A DNA stretch of 49,280 bases from the NCBI GenBank assembly GCA_025361185.1, contig JANYAR010000146.1:1-49280 (forward strand). Reading direction: 5' to 3'. The DNA is from Alphaproteobacteria bacterium (GTDB taxonomy: Bacteria > Pseudomonadota > Alphaproteobacteria > Micropepsales > Micropepsaceae). The notes beneath the pieces were generated by a model. It saw only the letters and a list, made by a program, of their open reading frames with translations, ran no database searches and had not been told where the DNA came from. Positions 32,834 to 42,652 of the stretch are shown here, piece after piece. The translations under genes and the position numbers were made by a program. Position 1 is the stretch's first letter; each line of letters opens with the position of its first letter.

Positions 32834-32854
32834 GCCCTACGCTGTCGCTAGGGC
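32834..32854. repeat. CGCTGTCGC-loop hairpin
   Basis: GCCCTA-CGCTGTCGC-TAGGGC, a perfect 6-bp stem. Relatives with the same loop and different stems are at 956-980 and 35446-35468, and weaker ones at 36861-36877 and 48716-48730. Confidence 0.6.
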
Positions 32855-32861
32855 ATTCGCG

Positions 32862-32892
32862 AAAAAGGCCGGTCCATCGGACCGGCCTTTTT
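32862..32892 (-). terminator. Bidirectional terminator after the initiator tRNA
   Basis: A 14-bp perfect stem (32862-32875 with 32879-32892), AAAAAGGCCGGTCC with a 3-nt loop. It lies 5 nt beyond the tRNA 3' end on the minus strand and has T runs on both strands. Confidence 0.9.
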
Positions 32893-32897
32893 GCGAA

Positions 32898-32974
<77 letters not shown>

Positions 32975-33130
32975 TCACGGGCTTTGGCAGGGCGTGCCTT
33001 TCCAAACGGTGCGCGGGTATAGGCCAAGGATTTTAGCCTGTCCAGCCCCGGTTTTTTGGTCCATTTCCGCGACTTTTTTCGGCCGCCCGGGGTGATTTTA
33101 CCCTCCCGGCGCATATGGCATGGTAGCGCC

Positions 33131-33445
33131 ATGAAGAAGGTTTTCCTGCCCGTCCTGCTCTTGGCGCCGATCTCAGCCTTCGCGGCCGATGAGGCCCATA
33201 CGATCGTGCAGAAGGGCCGCATCTTCCGCCCAGCCGAGGTTTCGATCGGGCGCGGCGAAAGCCTCACCTTCACCAACAATGATGACTTCATCCACCAGAT
33301 TTACGTCCAGGGGCAGGACTTTGCCTTCGACACCGATGAGAAGAACCCGGGCGAAAATATTACCGAAACCTTTACGAAGAGCGGGACCTTCGAGGTCCGC
33401 TGCCATATTCACCCCAGAATGAAGCTTTCGGTGCATGTCCGCTAG
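33131..33445 (+). CDS. Secreted cupredoxin (plastocyanin/azurin-like)
   Basis: 104 residues with a signal peptide (KKVFLPVLLLAPISAFA). It has a single cupredoxin fold with type-1 copper ligands: His55 (DFIHQIY) and Cys91, His94 and Met97 in the order C-x2-H-x2-M (CHIHPRM). It probably carries electrons in the periplasm; the partner is unknown. The ATG at 33131 is chosen because it gives a proper signal peptide; the longer frame from 33056 does not. Confidence 0.87.
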   Translation: MKKVFLPVLLLAPISAFAADEAHTIVQKGRIFRPAEVSIGRGESLTFTNNDDFIHQIYVQGQDFAFDTDEKNPGENITETFTKSGTFEVRCHIHPRMKLSVHVR

Positions 33446-33481
33446 CGGCGCACCCTGATCCTTAAGCCGCCATAAACCCCA

Positions 33482-35374
33482 ATGCAGTCAATATTCGCCG
33501 CGGAAATGTTGGCGAACTGCATGGCTGGGCATAGCATAGGCACGAAAATTTTCGGCGCCTTTGTGGCGATGAGCCTGATCATTGCCGCGACGGGGCTCGC
33601 CGGGTATGGCGTGCTGTCCGCCGCCGGCAATATCGCCGTCACCACTTTTGACGGCCCGTTGATGGCGATTTCCTACACGCGCGCCGCCCATACCGATTTC
33701 ACCGAAATGCAGGTGCTGGAACAGCGCCTGGAGCGTGCCGCGCCCAGCGAGCGCCCGGCGCTTGGTGCCGAGCTGGTGGATATGGCCGCCACTTTTTCCG
33801 GCGATCTGGAAGTTGCCGCCCAGCGGGCGTCCGCTTCCGACGAGCGCAAGGTGATCTCCCAGCTCGCGCCCTTGGTGCAACGCTGGCGGCAGGCATATGC
33901 CCGTGCTGACCATGCCGAGCTGCAGCGGCTGGACCGCGCCATCGACGACAAGTTTGATCTTTTGATCGAGTTGATCACCGATCACAGCTATGTCGGCCGC
34001 CGGCAGACGGTTACCAATATCAGCAGCTACAAATATGCCAGCATCGCCATGACGGCGTTCGCGCTGCTGCTGGCGGCGGGTATCACCTGGCTGTTGCGCA
34101 GCCGAATCGTGCGGCCGCTGCGTGCGGCAGCCACCGTCGCCGACCGCATTGCCAGGGGCGAGCTGCAGACACCGATCCCGCCCGGCGGGCAGGATGAAAC
34201 CGGCGCCTTGCTGAAATCCATGACTGTGATGCAGGACAATATCCGCGAGGCCATGACGCGCGAAAAGGAGCTGCGCTGGTCAGCCGAGAACCGCCTGGTG
34301 GATGCGCTGGAAACCAGCCGCGAAGGCGTGATGCTGGTGGCGCCCGACGGCAAGATCGTGATGTCCAACAGTACCCTGCGCGGCTTCTTTCCCGCCATTG
34401 CCTATGAATTGATGCCGGGCACCCGCTTCGACCGGGCTTTGGAATTGATCCAGAGCCAGCTTGCGCCCACCCAGGCGCCAAGCGAGGATATCACCACGTC
34501 GGGCCATGCCGAGCTGGAGCTGGCCGATGGCCGCTGGCTGCGCATGACCGGCAGCGCCACCTCCGAAGGCGGGTCCATCATCTTCCTGTCCGATTTCACC
34601 GTCATCAAGGAACGCGAGGAATCGCTGCGCCGCGCCAAGGCCGAGGCCGAAGCCGCCACTGCCGCCAAGACCCGGTTCCTGGCGAATATGAGCCATGAGC
34701 TGCGCACGCCTCTGAATGCCATTATCGGTTTTTCGGAAATCATCTCTGGCGAGTTCTTCGGTGCGGTGGGCAATGCGCGCTATCTCGACTATTCCCACGA
34801 TATCCTGCGCAGCGGCCGTCATCTGTTGACGGTGATCAATGACGTGCTGGATTTGTCCAAGAGCGAAGCCGGCAAGATGGTGCTGGCGTTGCGCGAGACC
34901 GACATGCGCGACGTGCTGGAAGACTGTATCGCCATGGTGCGCGAGCAATGCAGCGCGGCGGCACTGAACCTGTCGGTAGCCGGCATGGAGCATGCACTGA
35001 CAATGACCGGCGATAGCGCAAAGCTGCGCCAGATTTTCCTCAACCTTCTGTCCAATGCGATCAAGTTTACTGAAAAGGGCGGCAGTGTCTCCGTGTCCGC
35101 CTGCTCCACCGCCGACAGTATCGCGGTGACAGTGGCCGATACCGGTATAGGAATGGACTCGCAGGACCTGGAGATCGCCTTCCAGCCCTTTGGCCAGGTG
35201 GATAACCGGTTGGAACGCCGCTATGAGGGCACCGGCCTGGGGCTGCCGCTGACCAAGGCCTTGGTGGATTTGCACAAGGGCCGTATCGTGATCGACAGCG
35301 CCCGTGGTCAAGGCACGCGGATTACGGTCTCGTTCCCGCGCGCGATCGCAGAAGAGTTTCTGGAAGCCATCTGA
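33482..35374 (+). CDS. Membrane sensor histidine kinase
   Basis: 630 residues: first membrane segment (about 20-42), a periplasmic helical sensor of about 140 residues, and a second membrane segment (about 185-205). HAMP follows (RSRIVRPLRAAATVADRIA), then PAS (about 270-385) and HisKA with phospho-accepting His405 in FLANMSHELRTPLN. HATPase motifs are N (FLNLLSNAIKF), G1 (VADTGIGM) and G2 (YEGTGLGLPL). No response regulator is adjacent, so the partner is encoded elsewhere. The ligand is unknown. ATGs at 33506 and 33524 are alternatives; none has a strong Shine-Dalgarno. Confidence 0.88.
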   Translation: MQSIFAAEMLANCMAGHSIGTKIFGAFVAMSLIIAATGLAGYGVLSAAGNIAVTTFDGPLMAISYTRAAHTDFTEMQVLEQRLERAAPSERPALGAELVDMAATFSGDLEVAAQRASASDERKVISQLAPLVQRWRQAYARADHAELQRLDRAIDDKFDLLIELITDHSYVGRRQTVTNISSYKYASIAMTAFALLLAAGITWLLRSRIVRPLRAAATVADRIARGELQTPIPPGGQDETGALLKSMTVMQDNIREAMTREKELRWSAENRLVDALETSREGVMLVAPDGKIVMSNSTLRGFFPAIAYELMPGTRFDRALELIQSQLAPTQAPSEDITTSGHAELELADGRWLRMTGSATSEGGSIIFLSDFTVIKEREESLRRAKAEAEAATAAKTRFLANMSHELRTPLNAIIGFSEIISGEFFGAVGNARYLDYSHDILRSGRHLLTVINDVLDLSKSEAGKMVLALRETDMRDVLEDCIAMVREQCSAAALNLSVAGMEHALTMTGDSAKLRQIFLNLLSNAIKFTEKGGSVSVSACSTADSIAVTVADTGIGMDSQDLEIAFQPFGQVDNRLERRYEGTGLGLPLTKALVDLHKGRIVIDSARGQGTRITVSFPRAIAEEFLEAI

Positions 35375-35400
35375 CTTTTTATCGGCCATTCGCGCGGATG

Positions 35401-35518
35401 CTGTCGCTCCGGCTCGCGCCTACGCTCTTATTCTATTGGTCGCTCGTCCGTACGCTGCCGCTACGGACCACGCCAACGCTCTCATTTTATTGGTCGCTCC
35501 GGCTTACGCCTACGCTCT
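35401..35518. repeat. Composite direct repeats between convergent genes
   Basis: 35417-35445 recurs at 35471-35499 (29 nt, three mismatches, offset 54). 35403-35428 recurs at 35493-35518 (26 nt, two mismatches, offset 90). Between them a perfect 7-bp hairpin, GTCCGTA/TACGGAC with loop CGCTGCCGC, sits at 35446-35468. The right end supplies the stop region of the PH-domain gene. Confidence 0.7.
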
Positions 35519-36026
35519 AGCGCCGCCCGGCGGAGAATTCCTTTGCGGTCTGGATGGCGCGGACAAAGCCGACCGGATCGGCGATGGTGGGTGTGGTTAC
35601 AGAATCCACTCCGGTGCCTTCGATCTTCACTGTGCCATAACCAAAAATGCGGCCCAGGAAGGACTGATGGATCTTCACGCCCTCGATATTGGGCAGGGCG
35701 ATTTCATTGGTGCGCATGGTGAACAGCCCGTACTTCTCAGCAAAGCGGTGGCTGGTGACGCCGATCTCGGTGGTCCATTTGCGCACCATCATCCGGGCGA
35801 AGGTGATAAAGCCCCAGATCAGCCAGATCGCCACCAGCACGATGACCCAGGTGATGAGGCTGCGATCATCGCGCTGTGTGGTGCCCGCGTGAATATAAAG
35901 GCCCAGCAGAACCACCAGCGGCAGCAGCAGCGAGCCCCAGGCATACAGCACATAGAGCCAGTGAAACCGCGCCCGGGCGATGATGGTCTCGCCGGCGCCC
36001 AGTGACTGTTCAATATACGAAGCCAT
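35517..36026 (-). CDS. PH-domain (YdbT/bPH2-like) membrane protein
   Basis: 169 residues with two membrane segments (about 27-48 and 59-78) and a C-terminal bacterial PH domain (TEIGVTSHRFAEKYGLF; IALPNIEGVKIHQSFLGRIFGYGTVKIEGTG). Function is unknown; such proteins may sense the membrane. The ATG at 36026 (MASYIEQSL) is the conserved-looking start; an upstream in-frame codon adds an unlikely basic leader. It is divergent from the lectin-like gene. Confidence 0.8.
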   Translation of the reverse strand: MASYIEQSLGAGETIIARARFHWLYVLYAWGSLLLPLVVLLGLYIHAGTTQRDDRSLITWVIVLVAIWLIWGFITFARMMVRKWTTEIGVTSHRFAEKYGLFTMRTNEIALPNIEGVKIHQSFLGRIFGYGTVKIEGTGVDSVTTPTIADPVGFVRAIQTAKEFSAGRR

Positions 36027-36113
36027 GCCTGTCCTCCGCTGCAGTATGCCTTTTTTACGCCACATTTGGGCGTGGTGATACTCCCTACAAAAACATCACA
36101 GGAGGGGTTTTCC

Positions 36114-36779
36114 ATGAAGGACACACTTTGGGGTTCACTGGCATTCGCGGGCGCGATGGTCTGCATGGCGGGCGCTGCTGCGGTTCATGCACAGCAGGCC
36201 AACAATATGAGCTTTTTCATCACCAGTGTCGGCAAGGGTGACGGCGCCAATCTGGGCGGCCTGGCGGGCGCGGATGCGCATTGCGCGGCGCTGGCCAAGA
36301 CAGCGGGCGCGACCCGCACCAATTGGCGCGCCTATCTCAGCACCAGTCCGGTTCAGGGCGGCCCGGCGCCGGTGGATGCGCGCGACCGCATCGGCAACGG
36401 CCCCTGGGTCAATGCCAAGGGCGTCACCATCGCCCGCAATGTCGATGACCTGCATTCCGCCAAACTGACCAAGGACATGTTGCTGAACGAGAAGGGCCAG
36501 CTCGTCAACGGCTTCGGCGATACGCCCAACACCCATGACATGCTCACCGGCTCCGACACCGCCGGCCGCTATCTACCGATCGGTGGCGACTCGACCTGCA
36601 AGAATTGGACGAGCAATGGCGAAGGCTCCGCCATGCTGGGGCATCATGACGGCAAGGGTCCCAACGCCAACCGCAACTATACCTCCTGGAACACGGCGCA
36701 CATGTCGAAGTCCTGCAGCCAGCCAGATCTGGTCGCCACCGGCGGCGCGGGCCAGTTCTACTGCTTTGCCGCCAACTGA
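36114..36779 (+). CDS. Secreted lectin-like protein
   Basis: 221 residues with a signal peptide (FAGAMVCMAGAAAVHA). The rest resembles a proteobacterial family annotated as lectin, with FFITSVGKGDGANLGGLAGA, DAHCAALAKTAGA, NWRAYLST and GRYLPIGGDSTCKNW. Four cysteines (ADAHC, STC, KSC, FYC) could form two disulfides. AGGAGG upstream sets the start at 36114. Carbohydrate binding is suggested by family annotation only. Confidence 0.75.
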   Translation: MKDTLWGSLAFAGAMVCMAGAAAVHAQQANNMSFFITSVGKGDGANLGGLAGADAHCAALAKTAGATRTNWRAYLSTSPVQGGPAPVDARDRIGNGPWVNAKGVTIARNVDDLHSAKLTKDMLLNEKGQLVNGFGDTPNTHDMLTGSDTAGRYLPIGGDSTCKNWTSNGEGSAMLGHHDGKGPNANRNYTSWNTAHMSKSCSQPDLVATGGAGQFYCFAAN

Positions 36780-36821
36780 ACTTGACGCAGAAATGAAAAA
36801 GCCCGGGTGAGGGCGGATTAA

Positions 36822-36846
36822 GCGAAAGGTCCAGTGGACCTTTCGC
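36822..36846. repeat. 25-bp perfect palindrome
   Basis: GCGAAAGGTCCA (36822-36833) pairs with TGGACCTTTCGC (36835-36846) around a single G. It lies in the 207-nt gap between the lectin-like gene and ftsK, followed by a member of the CGCTGTCGC-loop family on the minus strand (36861-36877). Confidence 0.75.
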
Positions 36847-36934
36847 CTGCCCGAACGGTTCGTAGCGACAGCGTACGGACGCGACGCGCGGCCAAGCGCG
36901 GCGCGAGGCCGGGACGAAGCTGCCTCGGAATGCG

Positions 36935-36968
36935 AAAGCCCGGCTCTCTCACGAGCGCCGGGCTTTTT
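36935..36968 (+). terminator. Intrinsic terminator downstream of the lectin-like gene
   Basis: AAAGCCCGGC (36935-36944) pairs with GCCGGGCTTT (36957-36966), then TTT. A second AAAAAGCCCGGG half-arm lies at 36797-36808, as if a terminator had been split or duplicated by the repeat between them. Confidence 0.7.
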
Positions 36969-36986
36969 ATCTGTGGTGTGCGGTGT

Positions 36987-39407
36987 TCAGCGTTCGTGAT
37001 CCGGCAGGAGCACTTCGCGCACGCCCTTATGATTGGGGCTGGAGACCACGCCATCCTGCTCCATACGTTCGATCAGGCTGGCGGCGCGGTTGTAACCGAT
37101 CTGCAGCCGCCGCTGGATGTAGCTGGTGGAGGCCTTCTTGTCGCGCGCCACCACGGCAAGCGCCTTGTCGTATAGGTCGTCGCCGGATTCGCGGTTTCCG
37201 CCGCCCATCAGGGCATAGGGATCATCGCTCTCTTCGTCGGGTTCCTCGGTGACGGCATCCAGATATTCCGGTGTGCCTTGCGCCTTGAGGAACCGCACCA
37301 CGTCTTCGACTTCGTGGTCGGACACGAACGGTCCATGAATGCGTTTGATGCGCCCGCCCGCCGCCATATAGAGCATGTCGCCCTGGCCCAGCAGCTGCTC
37401 GGCGCCTTGCTCGCCCAGAATGGTGCGGCTGTCGATCTTGCTGGTCACCTGGAAGGAAATACGGGTGGGGAAATTGGCCTTGATGGTGCCGGTGATCACG
37501 TCGACCGAGGGTCGCTGGGTCGCGGCGATCAAATGGATACCGGCGGCGCGCGCCATCTGGGCCAGGCGCTGCACCGCGCCTTCGATCTCCTTGCCGGACA
37601 CCATCATCAGGTCGGCGACTTCGTCCACCACCACCACGATGTAGGGCATGGCTTCAAATTCCAGAGTCTCGTCCTCGTAAACCGGTTTGCCGGTTTCACG
37701 GTCAAAGCCGGTCTGCACCGTGCGCTTGAGAACCTCGCCCTTGTCCTTGGCCTTCTTGACGCGCTCGTTGAAGGCTTCCACGCCGCGCACGCCCATCTTG
37801 GACATCTTGCGGTAACGGTCTTCCATTTCGCGCACCGCCCATTTCAGGGCGACGATGGCCTTGCGCGGATCGGTGACCACCGGCGACAGAAGATGCGGAA
37901 TGCCGTCATAGACCGACAATTCCAGCATCTTGGGATCGATCATGATCAGCCGGCACTGCTGCGGCGACATGCGATAAAGCAGCGACAGGATCATGGTGTT
38001 AAGGCCGACCGACTTGCCCGAACCGGTGGTGCCCGCCACCAGCAAATGGGGCATCTTGGCCAGATCGGCCATCACCGGCTCGCCGCCGATGGTCTTGCCC
38101 AACGCCAAGGTCAGCGGCGCGCGGGCTTTTTCATAGTCGGAGCTGGCGAACATTTCGCGCAAATAGACAGTCTCGCGGAATTGGTTGGGCAGCTCGATGC
38201 CGATTACATTGCGGCCCGAGATGGTGGCGATGCGCGCCGCCACCGCCGACATACTGCGCGCCACATCGTCGGACAGCGAAATCACGCGGCTGGACTTCAC
38301 GCCCGCGGCGGGTTCGAATTCATACAAGGTGACGACTGGGCCGGGACGCACGGCGGTGATGCGGCCCTTGACGCCGAAATCGGTCAGCACCGCTTCCAGC
38401 ATGCGGGCATTTTCCTCCAGCGCCTCGTCGGACAGAGTGTGGGTGTCCTTGACCGGCGCAGGCTCGGTCAAAAGGCCCAGGGCTGGAAGCTGATACTCAC
38501 CCGATGCCAGATTCAACGCCGGCTGCTTGTCGGCGCGCTTGGGGGCGGACATGCGGGCATCGCGTTTGACCCGGCCCTTTTGCCGCTCGGCCAGGCGGGT
38601 GGCGGCGATGGACTGTGGCCTCAATGCCCCGGGCTCGTCCTCGTCCGCATTCAGATGATAGGCGCCTTCATCATCGTCTTCATATTCGTGATCGCTTTCC
38701 TCGTCATGATGATGGCGCAGGGTGAAGTCCCGTTTCCTTATCAGCCCGGCCAGCCATGTCGCGCCCGCCGGAATGTTGGCGATGCCGCGTGCGATAGGCG
38801 TAAAGCGCAGACCGGTGGCCAGGAAGGCCAGCGGCAACCCAATGATTAGAAAGCCAAGCGGCAGCGCCCAGGTCAGGGCAGGGGTCTGCCAGAGCTGTGC
38901 GGCATGGGCGCAAAGGCTGCCTGCGGCGATGCCGATCATGCCGCCCGCGCCCGCCGGCAGGCCGCGCAGCGATGGCAGAAGGCCCAGGCCGGCGGCCATG
39001 GTCACGGTGCCCACAGGCCAGGCCAACAGCCGCCACATGGCGTATTTGAGGGATTTGCCGCGCACGGCGCGCGTTCCCCACACCAGCAGAGGGGCGAGAA
39101 ATGCCAGCGCCGCCCAGCCGAATATCTGCAGCATCAGATCTGCCGCCACTGCGCCCACCGGTCCCAGCAAATTGCTGGCGTCGCGCAGGTTGGCGTTGTT
39201 CAGGCTGGCGTCATCGGAGGAGTAGGTGAGCAGTGCCAGCAGCGCCGCCGTTGCCGCCACGACCAGCATCAGGCCCGCGCCGCGCATCGCCGCGACGCGC
39301 ATCAACCGGTTCATGGCATGCCTGGCGTCGGTCAGTGCATCGCTCATGGCGCCGCCGCGCGCTCTTGGGTGATAGACGCCACCTATCATCCTGCTGCCCT
39401 GTGCCAT
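36987..39407 (-). CDS. ftsK: FtsK/SpoIIIE DNA translocase
   Basis: 806 residues: about four N-terminal membrane segments (45-205), an acidic/His-rich linker ([17 protein letters not shown]) and a motor with Walker A GTTGSGKS and Walker [16 protein letters not shown]-terminal gamma winged-helix domain ([29 protein letters not shown] is its core region) reads KOPS-type sites. It pumps the terminus DNA at the septum. The linker is short compared with E. coli FtsK, as is common. The ATG follows the aminotransferase stop by three bases, so coupling is likely. Confidence 0.95.
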   Translation of the reverse strand: MAQGSRMIGGVYHPRARGGAMSDALTDARHAMNRLMRVAAMRGAGLMLVVAATAALLALLTYSSDDASLNNANLRDASNLLGPVGAVAADLMLQIFGWAALAFLAPLLVWGTRAVRGKSLKYAMWRLLAWPVGTVTMAAGLGLLPSLRGLPAGAGGMIGIAAGSLCAHAAQLWQTPALTWALPLGFLIIGLPLAFLATGLRFTPIARGIANIPAGATWLAGLIRKRDFTLRHHHDEESDHEYEDDDEGAYHLNADEDEPGALRPQSIAATRLAERQKGRVKRDARMSAPKRADKQPALNLASGEYQLPALGLLTEPAPVKDTHTLSDEALEENARMLEAVLTDFGVKGRITAVRPGPVVTLYEFEPAAGVKSSRVISLSDDVARSMSAVAARIATISGRNVIGIELPNQFRETVYLREMFASSDYEKARAPLTLALGKTIGGEPVMADLAKMPHLLVAGTTGSGKSVGLNTMILSLLYRMSPQQCRLIMIDPKMLELSVYDGIPHLLSPVVTDPRKAIVALKWAVREMEDRYRKMSKMGVRGVEAFNERVKKAKDKGEVLKRTVQTGFDRETGKPVYEDETLEFEAMPYIVVVVDEVADLMMVSGKEIEGAVQRLAQMARAAGIHLIAATQRPSVDVITGTIKANFPTRISFQVTSKIDSRTILGEQGAEQLLGQGDMLYMAAGGRIKRIHGPFVSDHEVEDVVRFLKAQGTPEYLDAVTEEPDEESDDPYALMGGGNRESGDDLYDKALAVVARDKKASTSYIQRRLQIGYNRAASLIERMEQDGVVSSPNHKGVREVLLPDHER

Positions 39408-39410
39408 GGT

Positions 39411-40655
39411 CTAACCCAGAATTTCCCGCAGTCTTTCGAGTGCGGTCATAATGGTTGACAAGTCGTTAACAAGCGCCACCCGGACATAGGAAAAGCCAGG
39501 GTTTGACTGGGGTTTTCCGGGTAAAATTTCGCGCCCCATGGTGGCGCCCGGCAGCAGCCGCACCCCCTGCTCGACCCATGCCCGGCGCGCGAATTCCTCG
39601 CCATTGCCGACGTCCAGCCAGAGGAAGAAGCCGCCGTCCGGACGTTTCATGCGGTTGCCCAAAATACGTTCCGCGGCATCCATCTTCTCCTGATAGGCGG
39701 CGCGATTGGCGATGACATGATCCTCGTTGCGCCACAATGCTGCCGATGCAGCCAGTACAGGTCCGGGCACGGTCGGCCCGGCAACATTGCGGAAGGCGCG
39801 GAATTTCTCGATCAAACTTGCGTCGCCCGCCACCATGCCCGAGCGCAATCCCGGCAGGCCGGACCGCTTGGAGAGGGAATGAAAGCTCAGCAGACGTGGG
39901 AAACCGTCCCATCCAATAGAAGAGGCTTCCAACGCGCTCATCGGTGTCGCGCTGCCGGAGTAATAAATATCGGTGTAACATTCGTCGGCCAGCACTAGAA
40001 AATCATACTTCTCGGCCAAACGAAAAAGATTGAACCAATAAGCCTCGTCTGCCACCGCGCCTTCGGGATTGGAGGGCGAACAGATGTAAACCGCCGCCAT
40101 CCGTTCCAGCGTCGTGTCGGGGAGCCCTGCAAAGTCCGGCAGGAATCCGTTTTCCTTGAGCGAAGGCACATAAAGCGGCTCGGCGCCTGACGCCAGCGCC
40201 GCTGCCGCATAGCACTGATAGAAAGGATTGGGCATGGCCACGATGGGGCGTGCACCGGCCTTGCTTTCCGGCATCAGGGGAAACAGCACCGAGAACAAGC
40301 CTTCGCGCGTGCCATTGAGCGGCAGCAGGTTTTTGTCCGGGTCAATGGCGCCATTCAGGGCAAACCGGCGGTTCAGCCATTCGCCCGCCGCCTGGCGCCA
40401 ATCCTGGGTGCCGATGATGGCCGGATAGTTGCCGAAACTGGCGATGCTTTTGGCCAGCACGTCTTTCACAAATTCCGGCACCGCACCGGAAGGGTCGCCC
40501 ACCGCCAGGCTGATGGGCTCCTGGCCGGGTTTGAGGTCGCCCAGCAGCGTCGACAGCCGGGCAAAGGGCCCGGGCGGCAAGGCGGCAAGACGGCCGGATA
40601 AGGACAAGGGCAACCCCGTGGAAAAGCGGGGAGACTTTAGAGAGACATGCCGCAA
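39411..40655 (-). CDS. Class I/II PLP aminotransferase (DapC-like)
   Basis: About 400 residues. The fold-type I core shows NPFYQCYAAAALASGAEPLYV, SPSNPEGAV, VLADECYTDIYY and the PLP-binding Lys in FHSLSKRSGLPGLRSG. It resembles the succinyldiaminopimelate aminotransferases of alphaproteobacteria (lysine and peptidoglycan route); substrate specificity cannot be proved here. There is no good ATG: the frame opens with TTG at 40655, immediately after the amtB terminator. A later TTG near LSLSGRLAALPP, close to GGGG, fits the family N-terminus better. Confidence 0.82.
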   Translation of the reverse strand: MRHVSLKSPRFSTGLPLSLSGRLAALPPGPFARLSTLLGDLKPGQEPISLAVGDPSGAVPEFVKDVLAKSIASFGNYPAIIGTQDWRQAAGEWLNRRFALNGAIDPDKNLLPLNGTREGLFSVLFPLMPESKAGARPIVAMPNPFYQCYAAAALASGAEPLYVPSLKENGFLPDFAGLPDTTLERMAAVYICSPSNPEGAVADEAYWFNLFRLAEKYDFLVLADECYTDIYYSGSATPMSALEASSIGWDGFPRLLSFHSLSKRSGLPGLRSGMVAGDASLIEKFRAFRNVAGPTVPGPVLAASAALWRNEDHVIANRAAYQEKMDAAERILGNRMKRPDGGFFLWLDVGNGEEFARRAWVEQGVRLLPGATMGREILPGKPQSNPGFSYVRVALVNDLSTIMTALERLREILG

Positions 40656-40656
40656 A

Positions 40657-40685
40657 GAAAAAGGGCGCCCCGTGAGGGGCGCCCC
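40657..40685 (-). terminator. Terminator of glnK-amtB
   Basis: On the minus strand GGGCGCCCC-TCAC-GGGGCGCCC is followed by TTTTTC. It lies just before the aminotransferase frame. Confidence 0.9.
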
Positions 40686-40711
40686 GGTTCTTCAAGCGAT
40701 GCTCAACCGTA

Positions 40712-42058
40712 CTAGTTGTGCACCGTTTCGCCGTGGAGGTTGATGTCGAGACCCTCGACTTCGACTTCCGGCGAGACGCGCAGGCCGACGATCATGTCGA
40801 TGATCTTCAGGATAATGAAGGTGACAATGGCGCAATAGACGAACACCGCACCTACGTCCTTGAACTGCGCAATCATCTGCGAGAAGTTGCCGTCCGTGAG
40901 CCAGCCGCCCTTGGGATAGGCCGTGTTGATCGCACCCTTGGCGAACATGCCGGTCATGATGGCGCCTAACGCGCCGCCCACGCCATGTACGCCCCAGGCG
41001 TCCAAGCTGTCATCATAGCCGAACGCTTTCTTCACCCAGACTGCCGAGATGTAGCACACCACACCCGCGGCCAGGCCGATGATGAGTGCGCCCACCGGAT
41101 CGACAAAGCCCGAAGCCGGGGTGATCGCCACCAGGCCGGCAACGGCGCCGGAGATCATGCCCAGAACCGAAGGCTTCTTGGCGATGATCCATTCGGCGAA
41201 CATCCAGGCTAGTGCAGCAGCAGCGGTCGCGATTTGGGTCGCGGCCGCGGCCATGCCGGCATTGTAACCGGCAGTGACGGCGGAGCCGGCATTGAAGCCG
41301 AACCAGCCGACCCACAACAGCGAGGCGCCGATGACCGAGAGCACCAGATTGTGCGGCGACATGTTCTCAGTGCCGTAACCGATGCGCTTGCCCAGAACCA
41401 GGCAGGTCACCAAAGCTGCGGTACCGGCATTCAGATGCACCACCGAGCCGCCGGCATAGTCCATTGCGCCAGCGGTACCCAGCCAGCCGCCGCCCCACAC
41501 CCAATGGGCGATGGGACAATAGACGAACAGCAACCACAGACCCATGAACCACAGGAAGGCCGAGAACTTCATACGATCGGCCAAGGTGCCCGCGATGAGC
41601 GCCGGGGTGATGATCGCGAAGGTCATCTGGAAGAACATATAGACCGATTCCGGAATCGTGCCCGCCAGGCTGGAGACCGTGGTCAGTTTCATCGGACCCA
41701 GGAACAGATAGCCGAAGCCGCCGATCCAGTTGTTCATGCCCGCGTCGGGATTGGGCGTGAAGGCGATGGAGTAGCCGATGATCATCCACAGCACGGCAAT
41801 CAAGCAGGTCGCGCCGAAGCTCTGCGCCAGCGTCGCCAGCACGTTCTTCTTGCGCACCATGCCGCCATAGAACAAGGCAAGGCCCGGGATGGTCATCATC
41901 AGCACCAGGGCCGAGGAGGTGAGCATCCAGGCGGTGTCGCCTGAATTCAGTGGATCCTTGGGCGCGTCCGCCGCGAAGGCGGCGCCCGCGGTCATCGCCA
42001 GCATGCCGGCACTGGCAAACGTGGCGGAGGCCGCTTTCTTTAAACTTTCAATTCTCAT
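40712..42058 (-). CDS. amtB: Ammonium transporter AmtB
   Basis: 448 residues with a cleavable signal (SAGMLAMTAGAAFAADA) and eleven membrane segments. The twin pore histidines fall in PIAHWVWGGGW and DAWGVHGVGGALG. Ammonium-binding region residues occur around NSGDTAWMLTSSALVLMMT. It is regulated by GlnK binding, encoded just upstream in the same direction, and ends at a terminator. Confidence 0.95.
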   Translation of the reverse strand: MRIESLKKAASATFASAGMLAMTAGAAFAADAPKDPLNSGDTAWMLTSSALVLMMTIPGLALFYGGMVRKKNVLATLAQSFGATCLIAVLWMIIGYSIAFTPNPDAGMNNWIGGFGYLFLGPMKLTTVSSLAGTIPESVYMFFQMTFAIITPALIAGTLADRMKFSAFLWFMGLWLLFVYCPIAHWVWGGGWLGTAGAMDYAGGSVVHLNAGTAALVTCLVLGKRIGYGTENMSPHNLVLSVIGASLLWVGWFGFNAGSAVTAGYNAGMAAAATQIATAAAALAWMFAEWIIAKKPSVLGMISGAVAGLVAITPASGFVDPVGALIIGLAAGVVCYISAVWVKKAFGYDDSLDAWGVHGVGGALGAIMTGMFAKGAINTAYPKGGWLTDGNFSQMIAQFKDVGAVFVYCAIVTFIILKIIDMIVGLRVSPEVEVEGLDINLHGETVHN

Positions 42059-42097
42059 GTTTCAGTCCCCTTTGTGGACGGCTGGTGCCTTGCGGGC

Positions 42098-42460
<363 letters not shown>

Positions 42461-42494
42461 CTATGCCGGGCGAAGGCCCGGCTTTAACGAATTA

Positions 42495-42509
42495 TCAAGA
42501 AGCGGGCCA
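42495..42509 (-). promoter_or_regulatory. Candidate sigma54 promoter of glnK-amtB
   Basis: On the minus strand TGGCCCGCTTCTTGA matches TGGCACG-N4-TTGC at 13 of 15 positions. One mismatch is the C of the -12 GC, which weakens the call. NtrC-activated glnK promoters are common. Confidence 0.5.
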
Positions 42510-42565
42510 GTTCCTGGGATTTTGTCTAATACATTGTTATAAAATGATTTTTTGCCAAATTTGGG

Positions 42566-42582
42566 TTTTGAGTGACTCAAAA
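42566..42582. promoter_or_regulatory. 17-bp palindrome in the glnK/UbiH gap
   Basis: TTTTGAGT-G-ACTCAAAA is perfect. It lies in an AT-rich stretch unlike its surroundings and is a possible operator; the regulator is unknown. Confidence 0.5.
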
Positions 42583-42608
42583 ACGGGCAGGGCATTATGA
42601 TCATATTT

Positions 42609-42632
42609 TGTGCAAAATAGACTTTTTGCACA
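42609..42632. promoter_or_regulatory. 24-bp palindrome upstream of the UbiH-family gene
   Basis: TGTGCAAAA and TTTTGCACA are separated by 6 bases. It starts 44 nt upstream of the UbiH-family start codon. It does not match the NtrC consensus (TGCACC-N5-GGTGCA). It is a likely protein-binding site of unknown owner. Confidence 0.55.
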
Positions 42633-42652
42633 CTAATTAATCAGGTGATTCC

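Noticed and set aside
33462..33476. CtrA-like TTAA-N7-TAAA upstream of the histidine kinase
   Set aside because: Degenerate half-site, and none of the candidate ATGs lies 32 nt away.
42609..42632. Palindrome as an NtrC enhancer
   Set aside because: Half-site order and spacing do not fit TGCACC-N5-GGTGCA; kept only as an unidentified operator.
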